A stretch of DNA of 22,500 bases from Prorocentrum cordatum (Eukaryota; Sar; Dinophyceae; Prorocentrales; Prorocentraceae), in NCBI GenBank assembly GCA_963575745.1, contig CAUYUJ010016888.1, forward strand, positions 7,501 through 30,000, given 5' to 3'. Both the position numbers and the translations under genes were made by a program. Below the pieces are notes generated by a model that saw nothing but the letters and a program-made list of their open reading frames with translations, was not told the origin of the DNA and made no database searches. Shown here in pieces: positions 15,530-22,500 of this stretch. Positions within the stretch are counted from its first letter, which is position 1. Every line of letters starts with the position of its first letter.

Positions 15530-15640
15530 CCAACGACTCAAGACCAAATGAGGGCAAAGGACCATCGACGACAACCCCGACGCAATCCGACCTAACTTTG
15601 ACATCACCATGCCTCTAGCTGGAAACCAAAACTACTCACC
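14579..15640 (+). repeat. Approximately 500-bp higher-order repeat of two half-units with CGA/CAA triplet tracts
   Basis: Two related half-units alternate. Half-unit A carries CAGACGCGCCCGTC-GCGAATGCA at 14,624 and again at 15,120. Half-unit B carries TGATTTC, then GTGAACGC-CCCGTC-GCGAGTAG, at 14,851 and 15,352. A and B share the GAACGC/GACGC-CCCGT-GCGA core, so they are diverged copies of a unit of about 250 bp. CGACGACGACAACGACGCAAGCC and CAACAACAAC triplet tracts sit at corresponding places (for example 14,938-14,975 and 15,499-15,533). A third A half-unit begins near 15,612 and fades. Open frames here are triplet-repeat translations. Confidence 0.88.
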
Positions 15641-16040
15641 GCCCGCCCGCCAATCAAAACGCCGACGAAACCACCAACTTGAAACCGCAAACCCTTCGCG
15701 ATGGGGGCCATTCAAATATTCTCCGTGGTATTGTCCCACTCGGGTCACAAACATGCATGTCCCTCACCCGAACAAATGTTTCTGCCCGTGAAACCCCCGG
15801 AAAGTCCCGGAAGCTCCCATGGAGGCCCTGACGCAGCGCTACATGTAACTCCAAGGGGTGCCCGAAAACCTCCAAGACATTGCCAAGGATGCCATTGACA
15901 ACCCGAACATGCCTCTCTACTACAATTTGAACAAGAATCGCCCGGGCATCGCATCCAGCTGGACCTCCCGGGGGCGCGCGAGGCGTCGAGAATACAGAGC
16001 ACACCCTCTGGATTTCGACAACCAAATGAACTTCCCAGCA
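15641..16040. other. Non-repetitive block, no gene identified
   Basis: About 400 bp of mixed composition and relatively low GC for the window. Short frames are open on both strands: plus 15,858-16,076 and minus 15,654-16,056. The plus frame contains the peptide IDNPNMPLYYNLNKNRPG. There is no motif or splice structure I can defend. Confidence 0.35.
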
Positions 16041-16042
16041 AG

Positions 16043-16203
16043 AATATTGAAACCATCAGTTGTGGATCAGGCGTAGACTATTACAGGACAAGTGTACCCC
16101 AGCATCTGGGTTTCGACGACTAGGTCCACAGCCAAAGAACAATATTGAAACCAACTCTTCTGGATCAGGTGTAGAATATTCAAGACACATGTAGCCCGGC
16201 ATA
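16043..16203 (+). repeat. Two-copy 98-bp imperfect direct repeat
   Basis: AATATTGAAACCA starts at 16,043 and 16,141. Both copies continue through TGGATCAGG-GTAGA-TATT and end near CC-GCAT. Similarity is clear over about 62 bp, with scattered substitutions. Confidence 0.85.
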
Positions 16204-16489
16204 ACCAAAAGCGCGGGCGGACAGCGACGAGAACGGCGACACCGCCGGCGCTTCCGCTCCACGGAGCGCCGTTTCGCGAAGACCTCCTCGTCGCCACCCT
16301 GGAGACACGCAGAAAGGTCGACGTCCGCCACCGCGCCTCTGGGCACGGAGTGGGCGTTTCCTCAGGTCCTACTCCCAATCTCGAGCCCCAGTCCTCGCTC
16401 CCCAGGAAGCAATGAGAGACCCGGAGCCGAAATCTCCACATCTCCCGACCCCCCGGCGTGCCGGCGCGGTTTCCCGCGTGACACTTCGG

Positions 16490-17235
16490 CCCCACGAGGG
16501 CGCCAAAACAAGCCAAGAGGGCACCAAGGGGCCCACAAGACGATCCAAGACGGCCCCGAGTCATCGAAACATCGCCCCAAGACGCCCAAAATGACCTCAA
16601 GACAGCCAAAGAGGCCGCGAAGACGCCCCCGGAGGCCTCCAAGAAACCTCCCCAGAGAGCCCCAAGAAACCACAATCATTCATATTCCAACGGTTTTTGA
16701 AAAATACTGGCGTTCTCAACTTCTCGTGTCCCCGACGCTCCCAGACGACCCTCGAAGCCCCTGAAACCGCCCCAAGACGCCTCCCAGAGAGCTCCACAAC
16801 GGCCCAAGAGGGCCCCGAGACAGCCGAAGAGACAACCAAGACAGCGCAAGAGGGCGCCAAGACGGCCCCAAAAGGAGCCCCAAAGAGGGAACACAACCGA
16901 AAATCCAAGCCTTCCGCCCCAAGAGGCACCCAGGAAGGCCCCAAGAGGCGCCCGGGAGGCCCCCAAAGGCCCACAAGAAGCCCCCAAGAGGCCCCCAGGA
17001 GCCCCAAAGGACGCAACGAGGGATAATGCGAACCGAACATCGAATCTTTCCCCCTCAAGAAGCCCCCCCAAAGCCCCAAGAACCCCCAAACGGCCCAAAA
17101 GAGGCCCTCAACTCGCCCGACCCGGAATATGCCTAAGAAAGGCCTCCAAACAGGCCCCAAGCCGCTTCAAACTGCTTCCAAGAGATTCGGCCAGGCCCCA
17201 AACAGCCCCCAAGACGCATAAATGAGTCCCCAAAG
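16490..17235 (+). repeat. Degenerate CAAGAGGCCCC-class repeat block
   Basis: Over 700 bp of loose 10-13-bp units, such as CCAAGACGGCCCC, CAAGAGGGCGCC and CCCAAGAGGC, is interrupted by less repetitive DNA near 16,675-16,740. The minus strand reads as LGASWGPLGA-like peptides in more than one frame, typical of this repeat class and not evidence of a gene. Between 16,204 and 16,489 I see only GC-rich sequence without a defined feature. Confidence 0.75.
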
Positions 17236-17326
17236 AATGTCCAAGAAACCCACGACGCCTCAACCGTGGACTCCCCGCCTCTTCTGGGGGTCGGCTGTAT
17301 GGCGGAAGCCTTTTGAATACACATTC

Positions 17327-17330
<4 letters not shown>

Positions 17331-17363
<33 letters not shown>

Positions 17364-17505
17364 CTACACTGTATAACTAAATGAACACATCATACATGAA
17401 TAAACACATAAACAAATATGTATAACTATACGCTGCATAGACATGAATGTAAACGACTACATACATTGAACAACATGTAGACATATGCAATAATAAGAGA
17501 GAGAA
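17331..17505. repeat. AT dinucleotide tract and AT-rich segment
   Basis: A 28-bp AT run at 17,331-17,358 begins an AT-rich stretch with many ACAT/ATAC elements. It contrasts sharply with the GC-rich surroundings. No gene is present. Confidence 0.93.
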
Positions 17506-17566
17506 GGGCCGAACGGTCATTCACTGTCCCTGGGTGCGTGGCTGGAGTGGGATTCCGCGATGCGGA

Positions 17567-17577
17567 TAATTATTATT

Positions 17578-17617
<40 letters not shown>

Positions 17618-17662
17618 GTTTGTTTGTTTGTTTGTTTGTTTGTTTGTTTGTTTGTTGTTGTC
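17567..17662 (+). repeat. Compound ATT-GTT-GTTT-GTT microsatellite
   Basis: Related runs abut: ATT units to 17,580, eleven GTT units at 17,581-17,613, ten GTTT units at 17,614-17,653, then GTT units again. The minus strand reads as poly-Asn, poly-Gln and NKQT runs. Confidence 0.96.
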
Positions 17663-17669
17663 GTTTGGC

Positions 17670-17935
17670 CTTGTCCCACCCGCGCCCCGCCCTGCGACCC
17701 ACACCGTGACCCCAGCTGCAACCCACCCTACCCCCACCCCGCGACCCACCCGCGACCCACCTACGACCCACCCCGCGACCCACCCCGCGACTCGCCCGCG
17801 ACCCACCCGCGACCCACCCCCAACCCGCGATCCACCCTCGACCCAGCCGCGACCCAGCCGCGACTTACCCACGACCCGGCCCGCGACCCACCCGCGACCC
17901 ACCCGCGACCCACCCCGCGACCCACCCACATTGCT
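17670..17935 (+). repeat. GCGACCCACCC minisatellite
   Basis: About 20 or more short units of 10-12 bp (CGCGACCCACC, with variants ending AGC or GGC) run head to tail. Frames read as Pro/Thr/Arg/Asp on the plus strand and Gly/Arg/Val on the minus strand. Confidence 0.92.
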
Positions 17936-18481
17936 TGAACGAAAAATCGGCGCCTGCGGCGAACTGGTTAATCCTTTGTAAAAATTAAGCGCCTTCGGCG
18001 GGCTTCGTCAGAGCTTCGCAGACTGCCGACGTCCCGCCGTCAACTCCCTCTTATCCGCGACTGCGGGGTGCTACGTAAAGGCACTTCGCGCCATGCACCT
18101 TGGGCCTTCACGTCTAACATGCAGGCAGAATGGGAGAGAGGTAGATCAATCAAACCAGCCCATTACCGTTATCATATTGTTTGTTCCTTCGCCTTCTCAA
18201 CACGTGTCCTCTTCCTCTTTCTCTTCCTCGTCTCACCTGAATCGCCACGCGAACCCTTCCCCGTCCTTCTTAGATATGTTTGCGGAGGCTTCTCCGAGGC
18301 GAGCCTCTGGAGGACCTCGCCGAAGCTTTTAAGGGCTCCTCGAGCGCCTCCGGAGACGTCTTTGGCGCCGGCCACCGTGCCGCGAACAGTGGTCTAAGGT
18401 CACGGTTTGAATGTTTCCGGGTGGTATCTTGGGGCAATGTTGGCCCGTCATGTAAAACGACGCGAAGATCGGGACAAAATC
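17936..18481. other. Non-repetitive block with short hairpins
   Basis: About 540 bp show no tandem repeat. CGCCTTCGGCG near 17,991 is a small hairpin. GCTTCTCCGAGG and CCTCGCCGAAGC near 18,291-18,326 form an imperfect one. A minus-strand frame (18,270-19,187) runs through the foldback element and the purine tract, and is therefore suspect. Confidence 0.4.
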
Positions 18482-18612
18482 GGATCGGGATAACTCGAAA
18501 TCTCTGAGAATTGGCGGGTTTGGAGGATGTATCGGGCGCCGCGGCCGCTCCAGAGCGTTCTGGAACGCTCTGAGAGCGCTCCGGAACGCTCTGGAGCGAT
18601 TTATCCCGATCC
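18482..18612. mobile_element. Nested foldback element (MITE-like candidate)
   Basis: The outer arms are a perfect 12-bp inverted repeat: GGATCGGGATAA at 18,482-18,493 and TTATCCCGATCC at 18,601-18,612. Just inside the right arm, 18,546-18,598 is a 53-bp near-perfect palindrome, with 24 of 26 pairs complementary around a single central base. It contains smaller palindromes such as AGCGTTC-TG-GAACGCT. The 131-bp element encodes nothing by itself, and no flanking target-site duplication is evident. Calling it mobile is an inference from structure only. Confidence 0.5.
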
Positions 18613-18710
18613 TGGCCCTGTTCTATCATGGGGCCCAGGCAATTTCTGAACCCTCTTGGGCCGTCTTGGGGCTCTCTGGGAATGTCAAGAAGCCTCTGGG
18701 GGGGTCGCCC

Positions 18711-18880
18711 GAGGAGAGGGAGGTTGAGGAGCAGGATGAGGACGAGGAGGAGGAGGATGAGGAGGAGGAGGAGGAGGAGGATGAGGAGGAGGAGGAGGAG
18801 AATGAGGAGGAGGAGGAGTAGGAGGAGGAAGGAGGAGGATGAGTAGGAGGAAGAGGAACTGGAGGAGGAGGAGGAGGACC
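18711..18880 (+). repeat. GAG/GGA purine tract with GAT interruptions
   Basis: About 170 bp of GAG/AGG triplets with GATGAG and GTAGGAG interruptions. It is similar to 9,928-10,053 but more interrupted. The minus strand reads as poly-Ser in one frame and poly-Leu in another. Confidence 0.95.
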
Positions 18881-19234
18881 GGTTTTCTGTGCCTCTCGAG
18901 GGCCCTCGGACGCCCGAAGACCGACTGTCACCGAGTGGCTCAAGAGATCGTACAAAAGCCCGCGGATGACCAGCCTTTTTCTGCGTTTCTCGACAGACTC
19001 TTAAGGGGGTGATCGGTGCGCCGTCTTCGGGCGCCTGGCGGGGGTCCGAGGCCGCTGGAGGCCACCTTGGACCGTCGTGGGGGCCTCTTGGGACCGCCGC
19101 CGACTCGTTTGCACGGCATGGCAGGGACTTCCAAGGTCCAGGAATCTCGCGGGAGCCTCTGAGGAGGCGTCCAGGAGCCCAGGGCACCAGGGATCCCGTT
19201 TCGGGAGCGGGGGTCTGCAGGGCTCCAGAATATC
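18881..19234. other. GC-rich segment with CTTGGGG-class sequence, no gene
   Basis: Loose CTTGGACCGTCGTGGGGGCC-type units (about 19,060-19,120) belong to the dispersed class in reverse orientation. Nothing else is supported. Confidence 0.45.
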
Positions 19235-19329
19235 AAAATATAGAAAAGGGTGTGTGGGGGTATATAGATACACGGATATGCATACACACATATATATATA
19301 TATGTTTGTGTGTGTGTGTGGGTATATAC

Positions 19330-19382
<53 letters not shown>

Positions 19383-19545
19383 TATACACACCCAAAGGTA
19401 CATGTATATATACACACGCTACACCCACACATACATACATATATATATGTGTATATATATGTGTATATATATATAGATGTATACATACACACCTATAGAC
19501 ATAGTCACACCAATCTATATATATATATATATAGATATTGGGCCA
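19235..19545. repeat. TA/CA/ATAC microsatellite complex
   Basis: Mixed TATA, ACAC, TGTG and ATAC tracts extend for about 310 bp. They include an uninterrupted TA run at about 19,335-19,380. All frames here read as Tyr/Ile/Thr/His/Val-rich repeat peptides. Confidence 0.95.
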
Positions 19546-19649
19546 CGGCGTCTTGGGGAACAAGTGAAGCTCCCTGAATGGCCTGGCAAATGCGTCAAAT
19601 CAAGCGCTGGGGCTGCTGCAGAGGATTCGCTTCCACAGGATGGGACGCA

Positions 19650-19850
19650 CAGAGACATACTAATACTATATGTCCGCCTTGGAGGCGCGCGTCCGACCCG
19701 AACACATAGTATACCCATCTTGTAGTATATCGTTTCCCGAGCGGTGTGGCCAGAAAACGCCCGCCACGACGCATATACTATAAGATCTCTCGGTGCGCGC
19801 GTCGCCCCGGGGGGGGGGCACACATAGTATGAGTATGCCTAGGTGACGCC
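19650..19850. repeat. Cluster of TAGTATA / TATACTA motifs with GCGCGCGTC segments
   Basis: ATACTATA, CATAGTATA, TAGTATATC, ATACTATAAG and CATAGTATGAGTATG recur in both orientations within 200 bp. GCGCGCGTC followed by ACACATAGTAT occurs twice in direct orientation, about 108 bp apart (from about 19,686 and 19,794). No gene is evident. Confidence 0.65.
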
Positions 19851-19905
19851 GACAGGAGGCCTTGAATCGGCAGGCCGCGATCTGCAGAGCGAGACGGCGA
19901 AGACT

Positions 19906-20550
19906 TTAGCGGAAATGCAGAACGACCGCCTGGTCAAGGTCCCTCTGCAACTCCACGAGAAATGGATCTGGTGAGTCAGACAAGTACATCTCAGGATTTC
20001 TGTCTCTCGACAACGGCGTTGATACCCTATGAAGCGCTGGCCTGGGCAGTCTCGCAACAGACGCCCAAACTTCAGGGTCAGGGGGTTCCTCGCAGACGGC
20101 AGACGTCAGCAGTGCTTGTGCGACTTCCTGCACTTGACCAAACGTTTGCAATGATATTCCTTGGAAGCTGGCGTGCATTTGAACTGGAACTCGAATTCGA
20201 TTTGGACTCAACATTGAATACTATATCATCTGGAATGCTGAACTCCACTGTGGCATCACCCGAAGCACCATCGAGTCCATTTGCATCAACGCGGACAACA
20301 CGCTCGTTTGTCATTTCAGACACCGCGTTGTCCAGTGTGCCAGAGCCTTCAGCATTCCAGGCTTCTGCGCGCAAAAAATAACTTTGCTCTACTTGCCAAT
20401 GCCCTTGGCCTCTACGAAGAAAATTAATCAATGCTTGGGGCGTCTCGCTTATGTATGGTACCAACATCGTATTCGTGATGGCCGACCAGTATCGATGTGT
20501 CATCACCAGCCGGAGCGTCTGCGTTTCATGCGGTATACGAGATGCGCTGG
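19906..20550 (-). pseudogene. Candidate coding remnant or exon set, hypothetical, with a frame break
   Basis: On the minus strand, frame 20,078-20,776 (ATG at 20,776; an internal ATG gives MTHRYWSAITNTMLVPYI) contains a non-repetitive, protein-like stretch including NERVVRVDANGLDGASGD and a Ser run. It stops at 20,078. The other minus frame, 19,906-20,214 (ATG), overlaps and continues with protein-like sequence (LQTFGQVQEVAQALLTSAV, then LVELQRDLDQAVVLHFR). The plausible reading moves from the first frame to the second near 20,150-20,200, so a one-base indel or an unseen intron is implied. A 51-bp interval at 20,365-20,415 has GT and a T-rich AG end on this strand and could be a short intron. 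The plus strand is also open (19,962-20,381, ATG, 139 residues), so even the strand is not certain. I recognise no family. Confidence 0.3.
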
Positions 20551-20629
20551 GGGGATGTTTGCCTACTTTGGGGGCCATCTGCGGTGCATCCTGGATTGCT
20601 GGGAATCCGCCTGGAGCCAAAATCCTGTT

Positions 20630-20696
20630 AAGAGGGGGCGGGGGGAGAGGGTGGAGAGGGGCAGGAAAGGTCGGGGAGGGGGGGGGGAGAGAGCCG
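20630..20696 (+). repeat. G-rich purine tract
   Basis: Runs of G with A interruptions, including a run of ten G near 20,681-20,690. The upstream part of the 20,078-20,776 minus frame reads through it as a Pro-rich segment. That weakens the case for the 20,776 start. Confidence 0.8.
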
Positions 20697-20779
20697 TGCA
20701 CGAGATCCCTAGTGCGCCCTCCTGGCCCTCGCAGCCTCCAAGTCCAGCCACCGCGGCCTCCAAAATGCCCAATCATCTA

Positions 20780-21170
20780 AGATGGCTCAAGAAGGACTCC
20801 AACGTTTCCAGAGAAGCCTCAAGAGCAGCCAAGATGGCCTCAGGACTGCGCAAGGTCTGGAAGGCGCCCATGGAGGGTGCGAGAGGACTCATACGGCGGC
20901 CTCAAGAAGCAACAACCAAATGACTTTCGCGGTCTCACCCTTTCCCCTAGACGTTCCGAGAAGGCCCCCAAGTCTCAGACTGGCCCAAGACAGCCGAAGA
21001 GGCCCTGAAGAGTGTCCGGAGATGACACAGGAGGGCCCCAACACAGCCAACGGTGTCCCCAAGACGGCCACGAAGGCCCGCAAGAGGGCCAAGAGGAGGG
21101 CCTCGCAGGGGCCCCGGGAGCCCGCCCTCACAAGATGCCCCCAATCCACCACCGTGCCTTGTGCACGCTG
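20780..21170 (+). repeat. Degenerate CAAGANGGCC-class repeat block
   Basis: Loose units such as TCAAGAAGGACTCC, AGCCAAGATGGCC, CCCAAGACGGCCACG and AAGAGGGCCAAGAGG belong to the same class as 401-564 and 16,490-17,235. A similar short patch lies at 21,355-21,435. Open frames on both strands are repeat-influenced. Confidence 0.65.
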
Positions 21171-21260
21171 AGGCGTGCAATAATGCCAAGGGCTGCCTAG
21201 CGGGGCTCCTGTAATCTAGCCAAGAACCTCCCCCCCGCCCGCGAGTCCTTGCCTGCATCT

Positions 21261-21332
21261 CTCCCGAGGCCACGATCCCTTGCAGAACTCGGTGGGCCCG
21301 CGCTCCCGAGGCCGCGACCCCTCGCAAAACAC
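21261..21332 (+). repeat. Two-copy 42-bp direct repeat
   Basis: CTCCCGAGGCC-CGA-CCCT-GCA starts at 21,261 and 21,303. The copies differ at several positions. Confidence 0.75.
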
Positions 21333-21682
21333 AGAGGATCCGCGCCCGCCCCGAGCTTCCAAGACGGCCCATAGAGGCAACCAAAGACAAAGATGGCCGA
21401 AGATGCCTCGAAGACGGCCCAAGGCGGCCCCCATCTCTGTCTTCTGGGGGGCCGGCGGAGTGGCGCAAACCACTGGAATCCCACGAGCCATGTGGGTGTA
21501 GGTGGTTTAAGCAAGTACTTGTTCCAATTCCCTGTTGCTTTTTCTCAGGGAAGTCCACACCTCTGGAAAGACAAGCAAGCACACGTGCTGCTACTCCATG
21601 GCCCTCTCTCGGGGGGCCTTCTGGCCAAGACCCCGCGGCGAAGCAGGCGGTTGCGACCGGATTCCACGAGCAGGCAGCGGCA

Positions 21683-22258
21683 TTGGGACACTTCCCCCCC
21701 GCAGTGAGGTCATATTTTTTTCATCCCCCCGCCCCCACTCCAGAGACTCCAGAGAAGATATTCGGAGCCTCCCGAGTGAAACGGTGGGCAGCCCACGCCT
21801 TCTGCAGCGCTCGGTGTCGCCTGCAGTCGAGGCGGATCCGCGCATCGAACAGTTTGTCAGGCGCGACTAAACTACCCACTCGCTTCTGGGAGTGGGTGTG
21901 TACAAAAACTTCGCACACGGATGCACAGCACAAAACAGCAACAACTATCGGCAACTGCTTCAAAAGGAGGAAGAGGGAGAAAGGAATAGTGTCGGCACAA
22001 TGCACAATCGGACCAATCCATGTCCTTAGAAGTCTTTGTACATATGGGCATTCGGCATTCGGCGACGGCTCCGGCGACGACGACAACGATTCCGACGATT
22101 CTGGATTTGACGACGCTGGATTGCGACGTGATCCCGATTATTCACAAAACTCCGACGACGACTACGGCTACGACTCCGACGACGACGGTTATGATTCTCA
22201 TGCAAAGACTACTCCAACTCGAAGACAACGGCACTGGCTAACGCGACCCCGGCGGTGA
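21683..22258 (+). CDS. Hypothetical open frame with Asp/Ser-rich C-terminal part
   Basis: The 191-residue frame opens at TTG, and no Met occurs after it. It could only be an internal or terminal exon, and a splice acceptor is not obvious. Residues about 55-120 are non-repetitive and protein-like, with TRFWEWVCTKTSHTDAQHK and a basic KRRKREKG patch. Residues about 127-175 are an acidic Asp/Ser/Gly/Tyr-rich tract from GAC/GAT triplets. The end is basic and Thr/Arg-rich. A competing minus-strand frame (21,721-22,086, also non-ATG) covers much of the same DNA and contains a hydrophobic stretch beginning IPFSLFLLLKQLPIVVAVLC. I cannot choose with confidence and recognise no family. Confidence 0.2.
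   Translation: MGHFPPAVRSYFFHPPAPTPETPEKIFGASRVKRWAAHAFCSARCRLQSRRIRASNSLSGATKLPTRFWEWVCTKTSHTDAQHKTATTIGNCFKRRKREKGIVSAQCTIGPIHVLRSLCTYGHSAFGDGSGDDDNDSDDSGFDDAGLRRDPDYSQNSDDDYGYDSDDDGYDSHAKTTPTRRQRHWLTRPRR
21875..21896. repeat. 7-bp-stem hairpin
   Basis: CCCACTC at 21,875-21,881 pairs perfectly with GAGTGGG at 21,890-21,896 over an 8-nt loop. It lies inside unique DNA and inside the open frame at 21,683-22,258. Confidence 0.7.
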
Positions 22259-22300
22259 CGACGACTCCAGGACGATGGGGACGAATCGGGCGAACGTAAT
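22064..22300 (+). repeat. GAC/GAT triplet-rich segment
   Basis: Irregular ACGACGACTCCG-type triplets create the Asp/Ser-rich part of the 21,683-22,258 frame and continue beyond its stop. The remaining 200 bp to the window end show no repeat, gene or signal that I can support. Confidence 0.75.
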
Positions 22301-22500
22301 GACCAGGGCGACTAGGACTCGAATGCTTCCGAAGGCGAGGGCCCTGTAGCCCAGTGCCGCACGGGCGCCCTCTTAGCGTGGACTGTGGCGCCAATTGCGG
22401 CGATGGCCTCGGCGACGCGGACTTCGCCATGCTAAACCATGACAAATGATACAACGCTGAAGCGAACGGTGTCTTGTGATGGCGTTTTATGGCTACAGCG

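Noticed and set aside
16067-17160. Long minus-strand frames with LGASWGPLG-type repeats as a secreted or membrane protein.
   Set aside because: The same peptide vocabulary appears in several frames and wherever the CAAGAGGCCCC-class repeat occurs.
19001-19577. Tyr/Ile/Thr/His-rich frames of 160-207 codons on both strands.
   Set aside because: They are translations of the TA/CA microsatellite complex.
1-22500. Telomeric repeats (TTTAGGG, TTAGGG or similar) that would mark a subtelomere.
   Set aside because: No run of such units was found on either strand, so a subtelomeric location is not supported even though the repeat load would fit one.

Overview
This window reads as nuclear DNA from a GC-rich, repeat-rich eukaryote, most likely a protist or alga. 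There is no bacterial-style gene packing. I see no rRNA or tRNA gene, no recognisable conserved protein domain, and no ATG-initiated frame longer than a few hundred codons. Most long open frames are by-products of tandem repeats that lack stop codons; several are open in both directions and in more than one frame. A dinoflagellate-like genome is a reasonable guess from the GC content, the huge minisatellite load and the scattered microsatellites. I found no intact spliced-leader relic or other diagnostic gene, so the organism is unresolved.

Left part (1-6,600): a C/G-rich start with a perfect hairpin, then a 12-bp minisatellite and a 28+25-bp dimeric minisatellite (401-965). A mostly unique block (1,040-2,130) is followed by the first 62-bp array (2,141-2,620), degenerate GGCGCC-rich repeats, and a second mostly unique block with a GAT triplet tract (2,880-3,940). 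Next come a poly-G block, about 30 copies of a 31-bp repeat (4,310-5,275) grading into a GAAGAA-rich tract, copies of an approximately 190-bp repeat carrying a 15-bp-stem hairpin, and a strand-asymmetric GAAACC/GGTTTC block.

Middle part (6,600-14,000): a CACT microsatellite, four 151-bp units running into three 73-bp units, then a 92-bp sequence that returns inverted 2.5 kb later at 91/92 identity. Between the two inverted arms lie a second exact-phase 62-bp array, a 90-bp array, about 700 bp of unique DNA and a GAG tract. From 10,625 to 13,656 a large two-copy tandem structure is repeated. Each copy has the same conserved head, an 89-bp satellite array (9 and about 16-17 units), a pentanucleotide microsatellite and a tail with a conserved hairpin.

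Right part (14,000-22,500): a higher-order repeat of about 500 bp built from two half-units, degenerate CAAGAGGCCCC-class DNA, AT, compound ATT/GTT/GTTT and GCGACCCACCC tracts, a nested foldback element at 18,482-18,612, purine and TA/CA microsatellites, and two blocks with the best hints of coding (minus strand about 19,906-20,550; plus strand 21,683-22,258).

No set of genes working together can be defended. The biology visible here is repeat biology: exact-period satellites, higher-order organisation, palindromes, and repeats whose length is not a multiple of three so that all frames give the same peptide repeat.
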